Under the pieces are notes generated by a model. The model searched no databases. It was not told where the DNA came from and saw nothing but the letters and a program-made list of their open reading frames with translations. 64,000 bases of DNA from Aurelia coerulea (lineage: Eukaryota > Cnidaria > Scyphozoa > Semaeostomeae > Ulmaridae), in assembly GCA_039566865.1 (NCBI GenBank), contig CM076945.1, positions 7,305,501-7,369,500 of the forward strand. The letters are read 5' to 3'. Of the stretch, positions 1 through 11,239 are shown piece by piece. The position numbers and the translations under genes are program-made. Each line of letters opens with the position of its first letter. Position 1 is the stretch's first letter.

Positions 1-895
1 CTTCGCCATAGATTGTTGTAGAAGAAGGTCGACGGAAGGAGTTAGTGTTGATTCAAAGAAAATATTCAAACCCGTATTCTACGAATGAGGCAAAGCAGAA
101 AGAGTTTAAGAAAGGAAACTAAGTTTCTGGATGCGTACAACAGTTGCTGAAAAGAAAAGCATCGCAACAGACAGAACCTTGACGTTTCGATAAAACATCC
201 AACGAGTTGGTAAAAATTTTCAAGAAAAAGTGTTAAAATCCAGCCACCAGATCTAAGGACTTTTAATCCAAAACATCTTACATGCCCTTTTAATAGAGCG
301 AAATCTTCTCCTGCCATTATATATGTTTCCTGGGAGGTGAATTTAAAATAATGGAACAATCGAGTTTGGTGGTATCCAGCTATTTAAGATTTGCTCATCA
401 ATTATTTGGCAATTCCACACTAGATCGCTTCTGAAATAACAAACACTGCCTCCAACAATATTTTAACCACAAATATATTTTTAGCCAGAACTATCACTCC
501 TTTATTCGTTCCTGTTCCATATAAGACGCTAACTACAGCTGCTTGTTGAAAATCATATCACCTCATTGCGATGGGAATACGGGAACAAAAAGAAATTTGG
601 TGTCGTGTACTCCGTATTTTAAATCTAATAATTTCTAAATTGAATAATTGCACCAACAAAAGATACAGAAATTGTTAGTTTTGGTACATCGGAAATCTTA
701 TATTTTTAGGTGAAAATATGCAGCATCATGTTTTCTTCACAAAACATCAATTTAGCGACTCAATATGTTGACTATGGGCAAATGACGGCACATTGGAGCA
801 TAAATGTGGCACATATTCTTTGAAGCGGTACTTTTAGCTCCAGACGGCATAAGGGTGAATTTTGTAAAACACATGATACAGTTCTGTTCAAGACA

Positions 896-1066
896 AAGCG
901 GTTTGACAGCCTCAAGAATAAATTTCACACCTTCAATGCAGCCGACCATTATGTCTAGCATTCTCTGTTTATTTGATTTGATTGAATCTATTCTTCTGAA
1001 CAGTAAATCGCTTTGTCTTTTCGGAAACCAGAATCTTTTGTTTCATAACATTTGCCCTTGCTGCTT
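896..1066 (+). repeat. Dispersed repeat R1, copy 1
   Basis: The same sequence recurs at 16,648-16,815 and 54,772-54,965 (shared blocks such as CAGCCTCAAGAA and TTCACACCTTCAA, ending in TTTGCCCTT). In the 54-kb copy the full element is bounded by an 8-bp target duplication, so R1 is probably a hAT-type MITE. This copy lacks a clear left end. Confidence 0.55.
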
Positions 1067-1107
1067 CGGCTTCCTTCAGACACACTTGCGTGAGACGAAG
1101 GTAAATA

Positions 1108-1125
1108 TAGCCTGCGTGCAGACTA
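1108..1125. repeat. 18-bp quasi-palindrome TAGCCTGCGTGCAGACTA
   Basis: Identical to the insertion at 4910-4927 and nearly identical to each arm of the 54-bp element at 49,325-49,378. The arms TAGCCTGC and GCAGACTA are inverted repeats with one mismatch. I see no 8-bp target duplication around this copy. Confidence 0.6.
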
Positions 1126-1205
1126 TACTGATTCCCTGAAGAGAAGTGAGGTTACTCCTGGCTAAGGTAAAAATGGTAGCGGATACAAAATTTGGACAAT
1201 CATAC

Positions 1206-1692
1206 CTGGACTTTTAGGCAAAACTGGACTCTCGCTCTTTGGAGATCTTCTCTCAAAAATTGGTTTCTCTTCGCGAAAATACTCTCTTCTATGATATTCC
1301 GGACTAACTATCCGCCGAGGAGGTACAGTTGCAAGGCTGACTCGATGAGGTGATACGGGCAATCTTTGCGGCTGGCAGCAGACATATTCATGGGACCACC
1401 GTGTACGTGGCATTTGATGAAAGCATCCACATTGGAGGTTGGGCGATGAAATATGCATAGATGTTGGGGTTGATGAGCTTCCTGGTAATTGGCCTGGCAT
1501 GTAGCAAGAACACGGAGATTCTGCAACGAAAACTGGTCTTCTTTCGGAGAAATGAAACTCTGATGTTCTACTAGATAGCGAATGTCTCTTTGGTGGTGCA
1601 GCTCTGCCATCAGCATCATCTCGTCTCGGCTTATTATCACCTAATATATCGTCAATTAGGAAGGAGCTCTTCTTCTTTAAAGGTGATACCAT
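1206..1692 (-). CDS. Probable homeobox-type transcription factor, first coding exon (partial)
   Basis: This looks like the N-terminal exon of a DNA-binding repressor. The ATG at 1692-1690 sits in a fair context (GAA before, G after), and an in-frame TAG lies upstream on the same strand, so the start is credible. Residues 8-18 read KSSFLIDDILG, an exact fit to the eh1 pattern (F-x-I-x-x-I-L) with which many ANTP-class and other homeodomain factors recruit Groucho/TLE. The rest is Ser/Pro/Arg-rich and looks disordered, as usual between eh1 and homeodomain. The reading frame runs on to 1162, but a strong donor (CAG|GTATGA) at 1206/1205 suggests the exon ends there, one base into a codon. No homeodomain lies to the left inside the window, so it must be beyond the edge. 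Another eh1-bearing family is possible; the paralogue cannot be named. Confidence 0.5.
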
Positions 1693-2270
1693 TTCGTATT
1701 CGGCGAATGAGTTACAGCACAGTACGAACCTGTTCTAGAGCGCTCCGCCCTACGCCTTCAGCAGTGCGTCGTGATCTGTACAACAGCGGTGGTTGGTCTA
1801 GCGGAGAGTCGCTCTTGGGTGATTGGAGGGCCGTGCTCTTGAAGCGCCACTCTCGGAGAAGCACTCAGGGTCACTCACAGGCTTATAATGAGCCCTTATT
1901 GTAATAACACACTTAAATCCCATCAAGTAACACATGGATCAATTGACAGTTTTTAGGACTGGTGCTTAAACAAACGATCTATTCGAAATCAAACAACCGG
2001 TTAAAAATATAAGCACACAGACGAGCTATGATTGGTCTGTGCGTGGCCCATCGATCGATTTAGCAAACGCTGTTCAAATATTCGACTGATTCATGGCATT
2101 CGCAAGCCTGTGGCTAAAGCAAACACTATGATTATACGAAGCCTACCTCCAACCTCCAATTCAAACTAGCAAACTGAACCACATAAGAGTTAAACCGGGT
2201 TAAATCATTGAGTCAAATACATACAAACCATCCTCCTTCGCACGATCACGAGGAAAAAGGATTGGCATGG
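1693..2270. other. Upstream of the homeobox-type exon, nothing identified
   Basis: This would contain the promoter and 5' UTR of the minus-strand gene. I could not identify a convincing TATA box, initiator or second gene. Confidence 0.3.
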
Positions 2271-2274
2271 AATA

Positions 2275-2671
2275 CCGTAAAAGCTCTATTAAGCCCCCCC
2301 CATCTATTAAGCCCCCCTCTCTAATAAGACTCTCCCTCTGAGCCAAAATTTTAAATAAGCCCTCCTCTCTATTAAGCCCCCCCCCCCCTATATCAAATTC
2401 CAGTGGCTACCAAACATTTGCCATTTATTGAGCTAGATAAGCTTGCATGTTAATTTTGATATGGTTTGAGATAAAAACCGTGTCGAATTGATGTATTTGA
2501 CTCGAGAAATTGTATGTTGAATCCGGAAAATATGGTGTAAGAGAACCAAAAAGCTATCATCTGTATCACAGTCATTTGATTTTATGAATAAGCCCCCCTC
2601 TCTAATAAGCCCCCCTCTGGAGGGTCTAGAATTAAAATAAGCCCGCCGGGGGCTTAATAGAGCTTTTACCG
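2275..2671. mobile_element. Tc1/mariner-like MITE with C-rich ends
   Basis: A 397-bp element flanked by TA on both sides. Its ends are inverted copies of CCGTAAAAGCTCTATTAAG followed by a C run, with one mismatch in the first positions. The interior repeats the phrase TCTCTATTAAGCCCCCC several times and has no ORF. The TA duplication suggests Tc1/mariner mobilisation (inference). Confidence 0.7.
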
Positions 2672-2849
2672 TAGACCTTATTACTATTCTGCAGACGAGT
2701 CGGAGTCGAACAATTTTGTATACACTTTGTAGAATATTCGATTGCTACCAACAGTGAAAGAAAATATAACGCCACTCAATCAGCCCTTTCGTATAAAAAT
2801 ATATAAAGATATATAAAATATCGCTCGATCCAGACTCTTTTGTAGAAAA

Positions 2850-3764
2850 GCTACACATATTGTTCTTATAAGAAACTAAGGTCCGGGGCTGGTAGGCAGT
2901 TTCTTGGTATCCAGCTCTTTAAGATTTGCTCAGCCTATAACCAATAATGGTTAAACTATTGGCTATTTATGGGCCATTTTGCTACCAAAAGTTTCTTTCG
3001 CATTTCTTATATTTTTAATGCCGGAGTTGTAGAGTTAATTTTGTTTTGTCTAAAGGGTTCCCAAAATAACTTAGTAAAATCTCAAAACAAGTAAATAACA
3101 TAATTCGCACGCAAATCAATGTCCAAACAGTTGCTATAACTGTACAGTGTCAAAACATTTTTGAGTGCGACTGTAAATTACAAAAGTTTCATAGCTTTTT
3201 AAATTCAGGTAGGGTTGTTTCTTAACTTTCGATTAATTGAGCCTAACGTTTCTATAAGGGGTTTCTTATAAAAAAATACGTGTGCTAAGGTCTATTGGCG
3301 AGTGCTACACAGGAGGTTGCGTTAAGGAAAATTATCAACGACTGGCTCCTTTCATTGCGCTAAAATTACAATACACTCATTTTTGTTTATAAGAAACCGC
3401 TTATAAGAAACGGTAGGCTCAATTTTTCGAAAGCTAAGAAACAACCCTACCTGAATTGGAAAAAGCTAAGAAACTTCTGCAATTTTCAGTTTCAATTTTC
3501 CTGTCACACTCAAAAATATTTTGACATAGTGCAGTTAAAGCAACTGTTTTGGACATTATTTTGAGTGCGAATCATGTTATTTACTTGTTTTGAGATTTTA
3601 CTAAGTAATTTGGGAGCTCTTTAGACAAGACAAAATCAACTCTAAACTTCCGGCAATAAAAATATAAGAAACACGCAAGAAACTTGTGGTAGCAAAATGG
3701 CCAACAAATTTAAGAAACTGCCTTCCAACCCCGGACCTTAGTTTCTCATAAAAAAAAATGTAGC
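2850..3764. mobile_element. Foldback element with ~390-bp inverted arms
   Basis: The left arm (about 2850-3250) and right arm (about 3410-3764) are imperfect reverse complements over nearly their whole length, for example GAAACTAAGGTCCGGGG on the left against CCCCGGACCTTAGTTTC on the right. No ORF is present. The superfamily is unknown because no clear target duplication was found. Confidence 0.75.
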
Positions 3765-3850
3765 TCCTTTCATTGCGCTAAAATTACAATAGACCATTTC
3801 GACAATCAAGAAAGAAATTGGGAAGAGCGGTTTTCTCTGGCTAGCCCTGT

Positions 3851-3950
3851 CCACAAGTTGCTCGAAATTTCTCAAAAAGTTGCTCACAATTTCCTGAAAA
3901 GTTGCTCAAAAGTTGCCACTTTTTTCAAAAAGTTGCCCAAAAGTAGCTCA
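3851..3950 (+). repeat. Degenerate short tandem repeat
   Basis: Five diverged copies of a unit around AAAAAGTTGCTC, 15-28 bp apart. No coding meaning seen. Confidence 0.5.
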
Positions 3951-4185
3951 TCCATTGTCAAAAGTGCTATAGATATATGAGTAATTGACATATATGCTTA
4001 AGATTAGCGCCAAGGATGATTCAAGAAGTACCTTTTATTCTATTGCAACATTTTCTCTTATGATATGAGGCAACTGCAGTTTCCTGGAAGTTTGAGCCTT
4101 TCGCCGCTAATACTGTTAAAACCATGTACACATCTTCAGTATTTCAGCAGGAACCATTTGTTGCTTATAAACAGTAACAGCAACA

Positions 4186-4290
4186 ACAACAACATTAATT
4201 GATTAATAATAATCATCGTCATTATCAGCATCATCATCATCATCACAATCATCATCATTGTCATCATAATCATCGCCATCATACTGATCA
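4186..4290 (+). repeat. Imperfect trinucleotide microsatellite
   Basis: A run of AAC, ATT and ATC/CAT triplets with interruptions. Confidence 0.8.
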
Positions 4291-4561
4291 TAGTCACAAA
4301 TCGTTAATTTAAAAGACGAGTTCTTCACAAAGCAAGACTCTGACAAATGGCTGGCACGGAGCATCAGCAACCCATCAGCAACTTCAATTGCTTCAGTACT
4401 GCGGTAGACTTGCCCTAAACTGATGCCATTTATCTAAGTTCTGCTCCATTGAGTTGAATTATTATTTACTATTATAGCCATTCCGCAAAACAGCGGAATG
4501 GGTATTGTGGGGGGGGGGGTATTGTTGGGGGAATGGAGCGAAAACAAGGACTCATTCAATA

Positions 4562-4660
4562 AGTCTAGACTTGCCCCAAGTCTATTTCGTCAGAAAAAAT
4601 TGGTTACTTTCAAATAGACTTATTACAGTTGACAAAATAGACTTGGGGGCAAGTCTACTA
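4562..4660. repeat. ~99-bp palindromic repeat
   Basis: The left end contains TAGACTTGCCCCAAGTCTAT and the right end its inverted partner ATAGACTTGGGGGCAAGTCT. A related fragment is at 18,741-18,765. Possibly a small MITE; no target duplication could be fixed. Confidence 0.5.
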
Positions 4661-4909
4661 CTGCGGCAACAGGAGAAAATGCGCATAAATTTGACGAGAG
4701 CTATTGGTTACGATTTGGTTAACAAACCGGTTTTGGTTAGGATTTTTGGTTAAGAAAAAAATCTTACATAAATTTCCCATTGCTGCCAATAAAAAGAAAA
4801 ATTTTGAAAAAAAGATAAATTTTTATAAATTGTTTAGCTTCGGCTGGAAATTTGAGCCATTTCTTGGCTTCGCATCTTCACTGGAAATAATTTCCACTTC
4901 TCTCTCCTG

Positions 4910-4927
4910 TAGCCTGCGTGCAGACTA
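4910..4927. mobile_element. 18-bp palindromic insertion with 8-bp target duplication
   Basis: The 18-mer TAGCCTGCGTGCAGACTA is flanked directly on both sides by CTCTCCTG (4902-4909 and 4928-4935). The 8-bp duplication is what hAT-type transposases leave. The insert is smaller than any transposable element I know, so it may be the footprint of a larger excised element; see findings. Confidence 0.6.
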
Positions 4928-4939
4928 CTCTCCTGTAAC

Positions 4940-6145
4940 ACATGGTCGTAGTCGTTCCTTATGGCTTGGCTGAGTCATGACGTACATAGTGCTTATCTAG
5001 ATCGGCGAGAAAGTCAACATTTGAAGAATAACCTGAATTAACCAGCTCACCTGTGTTTTCCCCTGGTGCTTTTGCTGATATGAACATTTACATTCTTTTA
5101 CATTACGGTACATGCAATAAAGTACTTGTTTCCATTCAAGCACATTCGTAGCGTGTTCTTACGTCAAACGTTATTACCGATTACCGGCCCTGGTAGATGT
5201 TTCGAAAATCTATCCAAACTGTGGATGAGATTAGCAGCCATATGGACTTACCAGAAGGTAACGCTAATTATGCAACCTCGATTTCAAACAAATAGTAGCA
5301 TTGCAATGGTTGCTTAGTTCCTAAATTAAGCAGTCGCCAAGTGAATAATTGCGCGAGCGAAGCGAGGGCTTACTATTAGGAAGCACCCGAGTTTCGTTCC
5401 TGGTCCACGCATATTTTATTGTTGTTCATTGTTATTTTCCGCTGGTCAAAAGGTGTGCGTCATAAATTTGCATAATATAACAAAAGGAATCACATTGTGC
5501 TCACATGATTTTAGTTGATGGTTTATTGCGTCATTGCTGATGGTTCAAGAGGAGTTATTGTTTTGGTTGATCCTTGTTTGAAAGGAAGATTACTCGACCC
5601 ATTAGCGGTATTTCAGGCATTTCTTTGATGCAACATTGTGCTTTACAACTCTTTATTGAATGAAATAAATAAAATAGTTTGTTGTTTGATTTCAATCTAT
5701 GTCTGAAAACGAACTGAAATAAAAGTTATTTACGTTGAGTTCCTTCGTTTATTAGGCCCAGATGCAACAGTGAGCAAGGGTCTTTTGACACTCTTTGATA
5801 AAAGCGCACTAGATTTTTGAAACTACAAGGATTTTTACGAATCCTTCGCGAATTTTTCTTGATGACAAAGGTAGTAAGCATTATAGTAAAATCGTTGCTA
5901 TCGTTTTCAAATAACAAATATCATTGTTTTAAAGTCGCTAATAACCACAGGGAAACCAGGAATTAATCGCTTCTAAAAATAGAAATTGTCTATAATTGTT
6001 GCTAAAAAATGGCATTTCTTTGTCCCCTGTGCTTGCTGTTGGTCATTTTTGTACCTTTAAAAACAGGATACCGCACTTACTGTGTTATAGTTGCGTAGCA
6101 ATAAAGGCTGTGGGGGCTAAAAAATGGGGGTGGGGCTGTGTTATA
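4940..6145. other. No gene seen
   Basis: AT-rich sequence with only short, unsupported reading frames on both strands. Confidence 0.4.
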
Positions 6146-6149
6146 TAGA

Positions 6150-6188
6150 GCAAGTGGGGGGGGGGGGCTTAATAGAGCTTTTACGGTA
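6150..6188. mobile_element. Terminal fragment of the C-rich MITE
   Basis: The sequence GGGGGCTTAATAGAGCTTTT matches the inverted end of the element at 2275-2671, again followed by TA. Only one end is recognisable. Confidence 0.55.
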
Positions 6189-6408
6189 TTCATATCCGTA
6201 GTTGTACAGTTGGATTTGTTCAAAGTTATAAAAATATTCATACCGGAAGTTGCATAGTGCATCAAAGATTTGAAACCTATGCCGCACTCGTATAGCCTAC
6301 CCGAAGGTTCCCAAAACCATATTTCTTCTAGTCATTTTTCAGCCTTAATTTTGTCTGGATTTCGTGTGAATTTGTCATGTCTACTTTGCTAGGTGCTTCA
6401 ATGTGGTT

Positions 6409-6789
6409 ATGTTGACGTCAATAAGCAATCGACTTGTATGGCGACCTTCTTCGAATATTGACAAAACTTGGCAAGAATTGTCAGTTCAGAATCGCAATCA
6501 AGGAGCTAGGCTGTCTGATGTAAGACGCAGCTGTGATGCGCAATCATCGCTAAGAGAGCTTCAGGTGCTTGAAAGCACATTATTTAAACAGCTAGAAATA
6601 AGATCTTCGACATCAAATTGTTTAAAAGTATCTGCAAATACCATAAGTAATGAAAATACAATTCGTGAGTACCAACTCTATGCCAGTCATAAACATTGGA
6701 CCAAAAATATCTTGGAATACTGGAGGAGTCGATCGAGAACTGCGTGCTTCAATGAAATCATATGGCATTTGAGAGCACAATGCATTTAA
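6409..6789 (+). CDS. Unrecognised ORF, 126 aa, doubtful
   Basis: An open frame from the ATG at 6409 to TAA at 6787-6789. Its composition (Arg-, Ser-, Gln- and Asn-rich, with helical stretches around SSLRELQVLESTLFKQLE) is not implausible for protein, and a possible splice acceptor (TTTGCTAG) lies just upstream. I recognise no family, and no donor or neighbouring exon supports it. It may be chance. Confidence 0.2.
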   Translation: MLTSISNRLVWRPSSNIDKTWQELSVQNRNQGARLSDVRRSCDAQSSLRELQVLESTLFKQLEIRSSTSNCLKVSANTISNENTIREYQLYASHKHWTKNILEYWRSRSRTACFNEIIWHLRAQCI

Positions 6790-7156
6790 GAGAGCAAAAG
6801 ACTATTTCTGCTGCTGGAAGAGTGCCAGATATACACAAATTTTGCTCGATCCAGACTCCTGTGCAGTACCTAAATGGCCTATTCGCTTGCTATTGTAAAA
6901 TTGCATAATTTCGTGATGGACCCCCTGTATGAGTAGTTTCTTGGAGCCTTTAGAATTACGCTTGATGAGCATTTAGAGTATGTATTTTTAGGTACGCCAA
7001 TGATTAGGTTTCGATATGCCATGATTAGGCCGACCAATTTGATGCCCTGAGTGAGAGGAGAGATTTCAGCTCCTTTGGGGTAGTTATCTTGATACACAAC
7101 ACATAAAATTCTACTGGCATCGCGTAAACATGGCCTAAAAGCACAGTAAAGCATGG

Positions 7157-7285
7157 ATGGATGAATCACTGAAAGAAGGAATGGATGAATGAATGAATGA
7201 ATGTGCAACAAACGCATGTAAGAATAACTTAAACGCATGAATGCCAGAATGAACGAACGGAAGAACGAATAAATGAACAAACTAA
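7157..7285 (+). repeat. Degenerate (TGAA)n microsatellite
   Basis: Many GAATGAATGAA-like units with substitutions, directly left of a hAT-like element. Confidence 0.8.
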
Positions 7286-7312
7286 CAAATAAAAGAATGC
7301 ACTAATGCACAA

Positions 7313-8498
7313 GAACAAGTGCAGATTTTGTAATACAATAGCAATAGTTGCATTTGATTGACATCTCGATTCAAAGCGATTAGCGACTGCAGACAAAGGA
7401 AATTCTCTCAACCATACATTCAAAACAAACAAAGCTACACAAGTTTTTCTGAAACCCAAGCAGCTAGCGCGCTCGTTGTGCGTTCCAGACACTGTGAGCA
7501 TATATCGAAAGAAGAAGGATACATCTACACATCTATCTCGGGCATTTTATTTCTTTGGCTCAAGATCCGATTGGGAGGCGATTCAATTCTCTTATTTTTT
7601 AGGTGTAATTAAAACACTTACTGCCCAGCTTCTGAAACAAAGAAATAAAATACCCGTGGTAGATGTGTAGATACATCCTTCTTCTTTGGATATATGCTCT
7701 TGTTTGCTCTTAAAAATAGTTTCTGGAATGCACAACGAGCAAGCTAGTTGGCTTCGAATTCTGGGATTCTCTCTCAATGAAGAGACGGGGTGGAAGGTGA
7801 AATAAACAAAGAAACCTCATCAGGGGGTTTCGCTGACTTTGGATGCACGTGAGGTAGGGTTTGAATTAATGCCAGGGGGGCATTGAAGTATGGGAAGGGG
7901 ACTATGCTATAGTGTTGCCAGTTATCTTGTAACAGACTGTAAATTTCAATTGTAAATTGCTTATGGTGTCATTAAACGAATAAAGAGGCAAAATGTTACT
8001 TATCAAACGATAACTTAAGATAAATATCTTCTGTTATGTGTACAGCATCCCTTTCAATTGGAAACTGCGCTTTCTTGAGCCCTCTGCGGTGGTGCTGCTC
8101 GAGATTCATGCGCGAACTTGCGTGATCGGAAAAGGGCGATGGAATGAAGATATCGCGATTTTATCGCTGTGTTTTCCGACAACGATTTTACAGAAGACGG
8201 TCGCTAAATGTACAATAACTGGTTTCTACCCTTTAAGCTATGAAATAAGGAATAATTCATTAGCATTGACTTTTCCGATAAAATTTACTTGGGCCAAGCA
8301 ACTCGAGGTTTCTTCTTCAGTGATCGGAAAAGGGCGATGGGGCTCTAGCTACCTGGGTTTCAGAGAAACTTTTGCGGCCTTGCTTGTTTTGAGTTACTGG
8401 TTGAGAGAATGTCTTTTGTCTGTGATCGCTAATCGCTTTGAATTGCGGTGTCAATCAAAACTACCTCGTGCTATTGTCTTATCAAATCTGTCCTTGTT
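7313..8498. mobile_element. hAT-like MITE family H, long copy
   Basis: The left end (AACAAGTGCAGATTTTGTAA) is inverted at the right end (CAAATCTGTCCTTGTT). Flanks are ATGCACAA and ATGCAAAA, an 8-bp duplication with one mismatch. The interior contains a smaller palindrome (about 7480-7790) also seen in the 41-kb copy, and two direct copies of GTGATCGGAAAAGGGCGATG at 8,121 and 8,321. The open frame inside (8038-8514) is unlike any transposase and is probably chance. Confidence 0.65.
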
Positions 8499-8504
8499 AT
8501 GCAA

Positions 8505-8875
8505 AACTGAATGAATAAATGGTATAATGAATGAGTGGTTGAACGAACAAACCAATGAATGAAGGAGCAAACAAATGCATGAATGAATGAATAAGCGCAC
8601 GCATGATTGGATGAATTAATGAATGAAATAACGAATGTACAAATGAATGAATATACCAACGAATGAATGAATATAAGAATGAAAGAATGAATGAACAAAT
8701 TAATGAAAGAATGAACGAACGAATGAATGAAAAAAGAACAAACTAATGAATGAAGGCGAACGAATGACCGAATGAATTGATGTAAGATTGAATGAGTGAG
8801 TGAATGAACGAAAGAAGGAATGAACAAACAAACAAACAAACAAACAAACAAACGAAAGAATGAATGAATGAAGAG
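8505..8875 (+). repeat. Degenerate (AATG)n array
   Basis: About 370 bp of GAATGAATG-like units, with a pure (AAAC)n stretch near 8825-8852. Confidence 0.85.
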
Positions 8876-8879
8876 ATCG

Positions 8880-9595
8880 ATTGCTCTATCAGGCCCTATC
8901 AATTACCGAAAACGTATTAGCTTCTCGTGTATCCTCTGAATTCATAGAAATGGCCTCAAATCTATTCTCAATAATATCGTGTGTACCCAAATTGCTTCCG
9001 AAATCTGTTTGAATCGCAAGTCCCCACAGTAAATGCCATTCTAACATGCCTCCTTCTCTGTTCTTCTCCTCCGCAGAAAGGTAAAGTCTAGGCGCAGGCT
9101 ACGCCATCCAAATTTACAACTGTTCAAGGATTACTTATTCCGGCTTTTACCACATCATCCACTTGTGTGGGCGAAGTGCAGCCTATGAAAACATGGAAGA
9201 GTTCGTTTACAAAGAGTTGTTATATTTACCTAACGTACTACGTAGAGCTTAAGTTAAGGTGATGTCGGCTACTCAGACACAAAGTATTCCAATTTTAGAG
9301 CGCTTTCTTAAATCCAAACAGCATTCAAATACTCTATTAGAAACATAATGCACGCATAATAATTTGATACATTATGTTTATATATAGCAAATAACAAGAT
9401 AGGAAAGTTAAGGGAAAGCGTAAATAATCATATTGCATCAACGGGGCTCTTTATTAACAGGCCATTCATTAAGTGGAGCTGAATTTAAGTGTTGCATTAC
9501 AGTTTCCGGAGACGCGAAATGGATAGCAAATATTGATACCGAGGCTACAAGGTTGTGCATTATAAAGTTCAAAACGATTAAACGCTTTAAGTCAT
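8880..9595. other. No gene seen
   Basis: No coding exon, repeat family or RNA gene recognised. Confidence 0.35.
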
Positions 9596-9635
9596 GTTAA
9601 AAAGCCATTGCCACCCAGGATCCTTTGCGGGCAAG

Positions 9636-10490
9636 CTACAATAGACCATTTCGCAATTTGGAGAAAGAGACTGAGGAGAGCGCGGCCCATTCTCACAGCC
9701 TTGGCAACAGGGAAATCTAGGGAATCCCTTCTTCTGCAGTGCAAAAGGTACAGTTGGCGGCTCGCTCGCATCTCTCTCCAAACTCGAGTTATTTTCGATT
9801 TATTTGCAACTGCCAAGAGTTATGCGATGCTTGTTTAGTATGGTATGTGTTTTCTTTTGACTATTTAGCCGCTTTGCAATCTTTTCGCTTATTTGTGAAT
9901 GTATTTTGAGCCATTTTATTTCAGTCGTTTCCCTCGACTTTGAAACGGCTCAGTTTAGGCTCAGCTGACCTACGAAGAAGTTTTGCTTGTTTACTAGATA
10001 ATTGAACGCATTTACGGCAATGCAAGCAAATTAAAAGTATTGTTTGGAATCCTCCAAAGATTCACAATGAGATTGTGTACTGTTTTGATAAATTTAACAA
10101 GCAATAACAGGTCAAACCAAGTCAATTGAAGTCGAGGAAGATGATGCAAGATCAATAGGCCTAACTTGAGCCGCCTCAAACTCGAGGGAAACCACTGAAA
10201 TAAAATGGCTTAAAATACATTTACAAATGAGCAAAAAGATTGCAAAACGGCTAGATAATCCAAAGAAAACACTTACCATACTAAACAAGCATCGCATAAC
10301 TCTGGGAAGTTGCAAATAAATCGAAATAACTCTATTTTGGAGAGAGATGCGAGCGAGCCGCCAACCGTACACTTTGCACTGCAGATGAGGGGATTTCCTA
10401 GATTTCCTACTTGTTGCCAAGGCTGTCAGAATAGGCCGCGCTATCCTCAGTCCCTTTTCCAAATTGCGAAATGGTCTATTGCAGACTCTC
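9636..10490. mobile_element. Foldback element with ~320-bp arms
   Basis: 9,640-9,957 and 10,170-10,487 are reverse complements with few mismatches, for example TAGACCATTTCGCAATTTGG left against CCAAATTGCGAAATGGTCTA right. The ~210-bp loop has no ORF. The frames on the arms are shadows of one another. Confidence 0.7.
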
Positions 10491-10528
10491 TGTCTGACAA
10501 TCAAATTTTCGCGAGATACAGTCAACCT

Positions 10529-11035
10529 TTTGTGTCTCGCGAATGATGGGGTAGAGGACACGGAACAATTCCTGCTGCTTTGTCATTCTTATAACGGGCC
10601 AAGATCTGATCTTCTCAATAGTGTAAATGCAATATTGCTACCTCATGGTTTTTCCTCTCTTTCAAATGAAGTTTTACTCAAATTCATTCTGTATGGAGAC
10701 AAAAGTTAACCATCGACAACAATAAAAAGCTACTCGAGGCAACCCTCAAATTCATTCATGCTTTAGAACGCTTTTAAATGTTCCATTGCTGCAAACTCCC
10801 ATACATTAGCACCTATTTTTTTCAGTTTCATTGTGTATTCGCAGCCAATTAGTTATTTTAGTTTAGTTAATTTCCTTGTATTTTTGTTTAACGTTGTGCA
10901 TCCTTATGTATTGGCCATGGGGTAGTCATTGTCTTTTGCTCCTCATGGTATCGTCCCCGTATTGTTGTATAGTAATTAGAAAGTGAGGTAGAATGTATTG
11001 TAATATTTTATATGAATAAAAAAGAGAAAAAAATT
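10529..11035 (+). pseudogene. Non-LTR retrotransposon (LINE) 3' tail
   Basis: 10,529-10,778 encodes the C-terminal tail found after the reverse transcriptase in many animal LINEs: DGVEDTEQFLLLCHSY, then a segment ending in KKLLEATLKFIHALERF and a stop. One frameshift near 10,705 separates the two halves. An AT-rich 3' UTR follows to an A-rich end near 11,030. All upstream ORF sequence is missing, as expected for a 5'-truncated insertion. A similar 3' UTR sits at 59,610-59,765. Confidence 0.6.
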
Positions 11036-11239
11036 CACGCAGACGGAAACTACAGATCCACAGAGCAGTGGTTGAACTGACAGAACAGTTCAACTAAAAA
11101 ATAAAACTTTTCTGTCAGTTCATACTGCAGTATGTATCCATACTTTCCGGTGAGTCCTAAATTGATTTTCAGACAGTCAGAAATTGCTGCGTGCCCTCAA
11201 TGAGCCCTGAGTGAAAATGGCTCCCTAAAATGGTCCACG

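Larger units (their letters stand above)
1..1160. other. Left edge, no gene recognised
   Basis: I see no coding exon here. If the homeobox-type exon to the right is real, this stretch should be its first intron; I looked on the minus strand for a homeodomain exon and found none. It holds one dispersed repeat copy (896-1066) and one copy of an 18-base quasi-palindrome (1108-1125). Confidence 0.4.
9601..11225. mobile_element. MITE family K remnant enclosing other insertions
   Basis: The left end (AAAGCCATTGCCACCCAGGA) and the right end (about 11,165-11,225; inverted, diverged) match the termini of the complete family K element at 57,914-58,508. Inside lie a palindromic element and a LINE tail, so this is probably an old copy with nested insertions; the ends may alternatively belong to two separate copies. 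Confidence 0.45.

Noticed and set aside
6409..6789. Firm gene call for the 126-aa ORF
   Set aside because: No family recognised and no splice or homology support; kept only as a low-confidence feature.
8038..8514. 158-codon frame as a gene
   Set aside because: It spans the right half of a hAT-like MITE, including its terminal inverted repeat, and matches no transposase.
8471..8902. 143-codon minus-strand frame rich in Phe, Ile and Ser, membrane-like
   Set aside because: Translated (AATG)n repeat.
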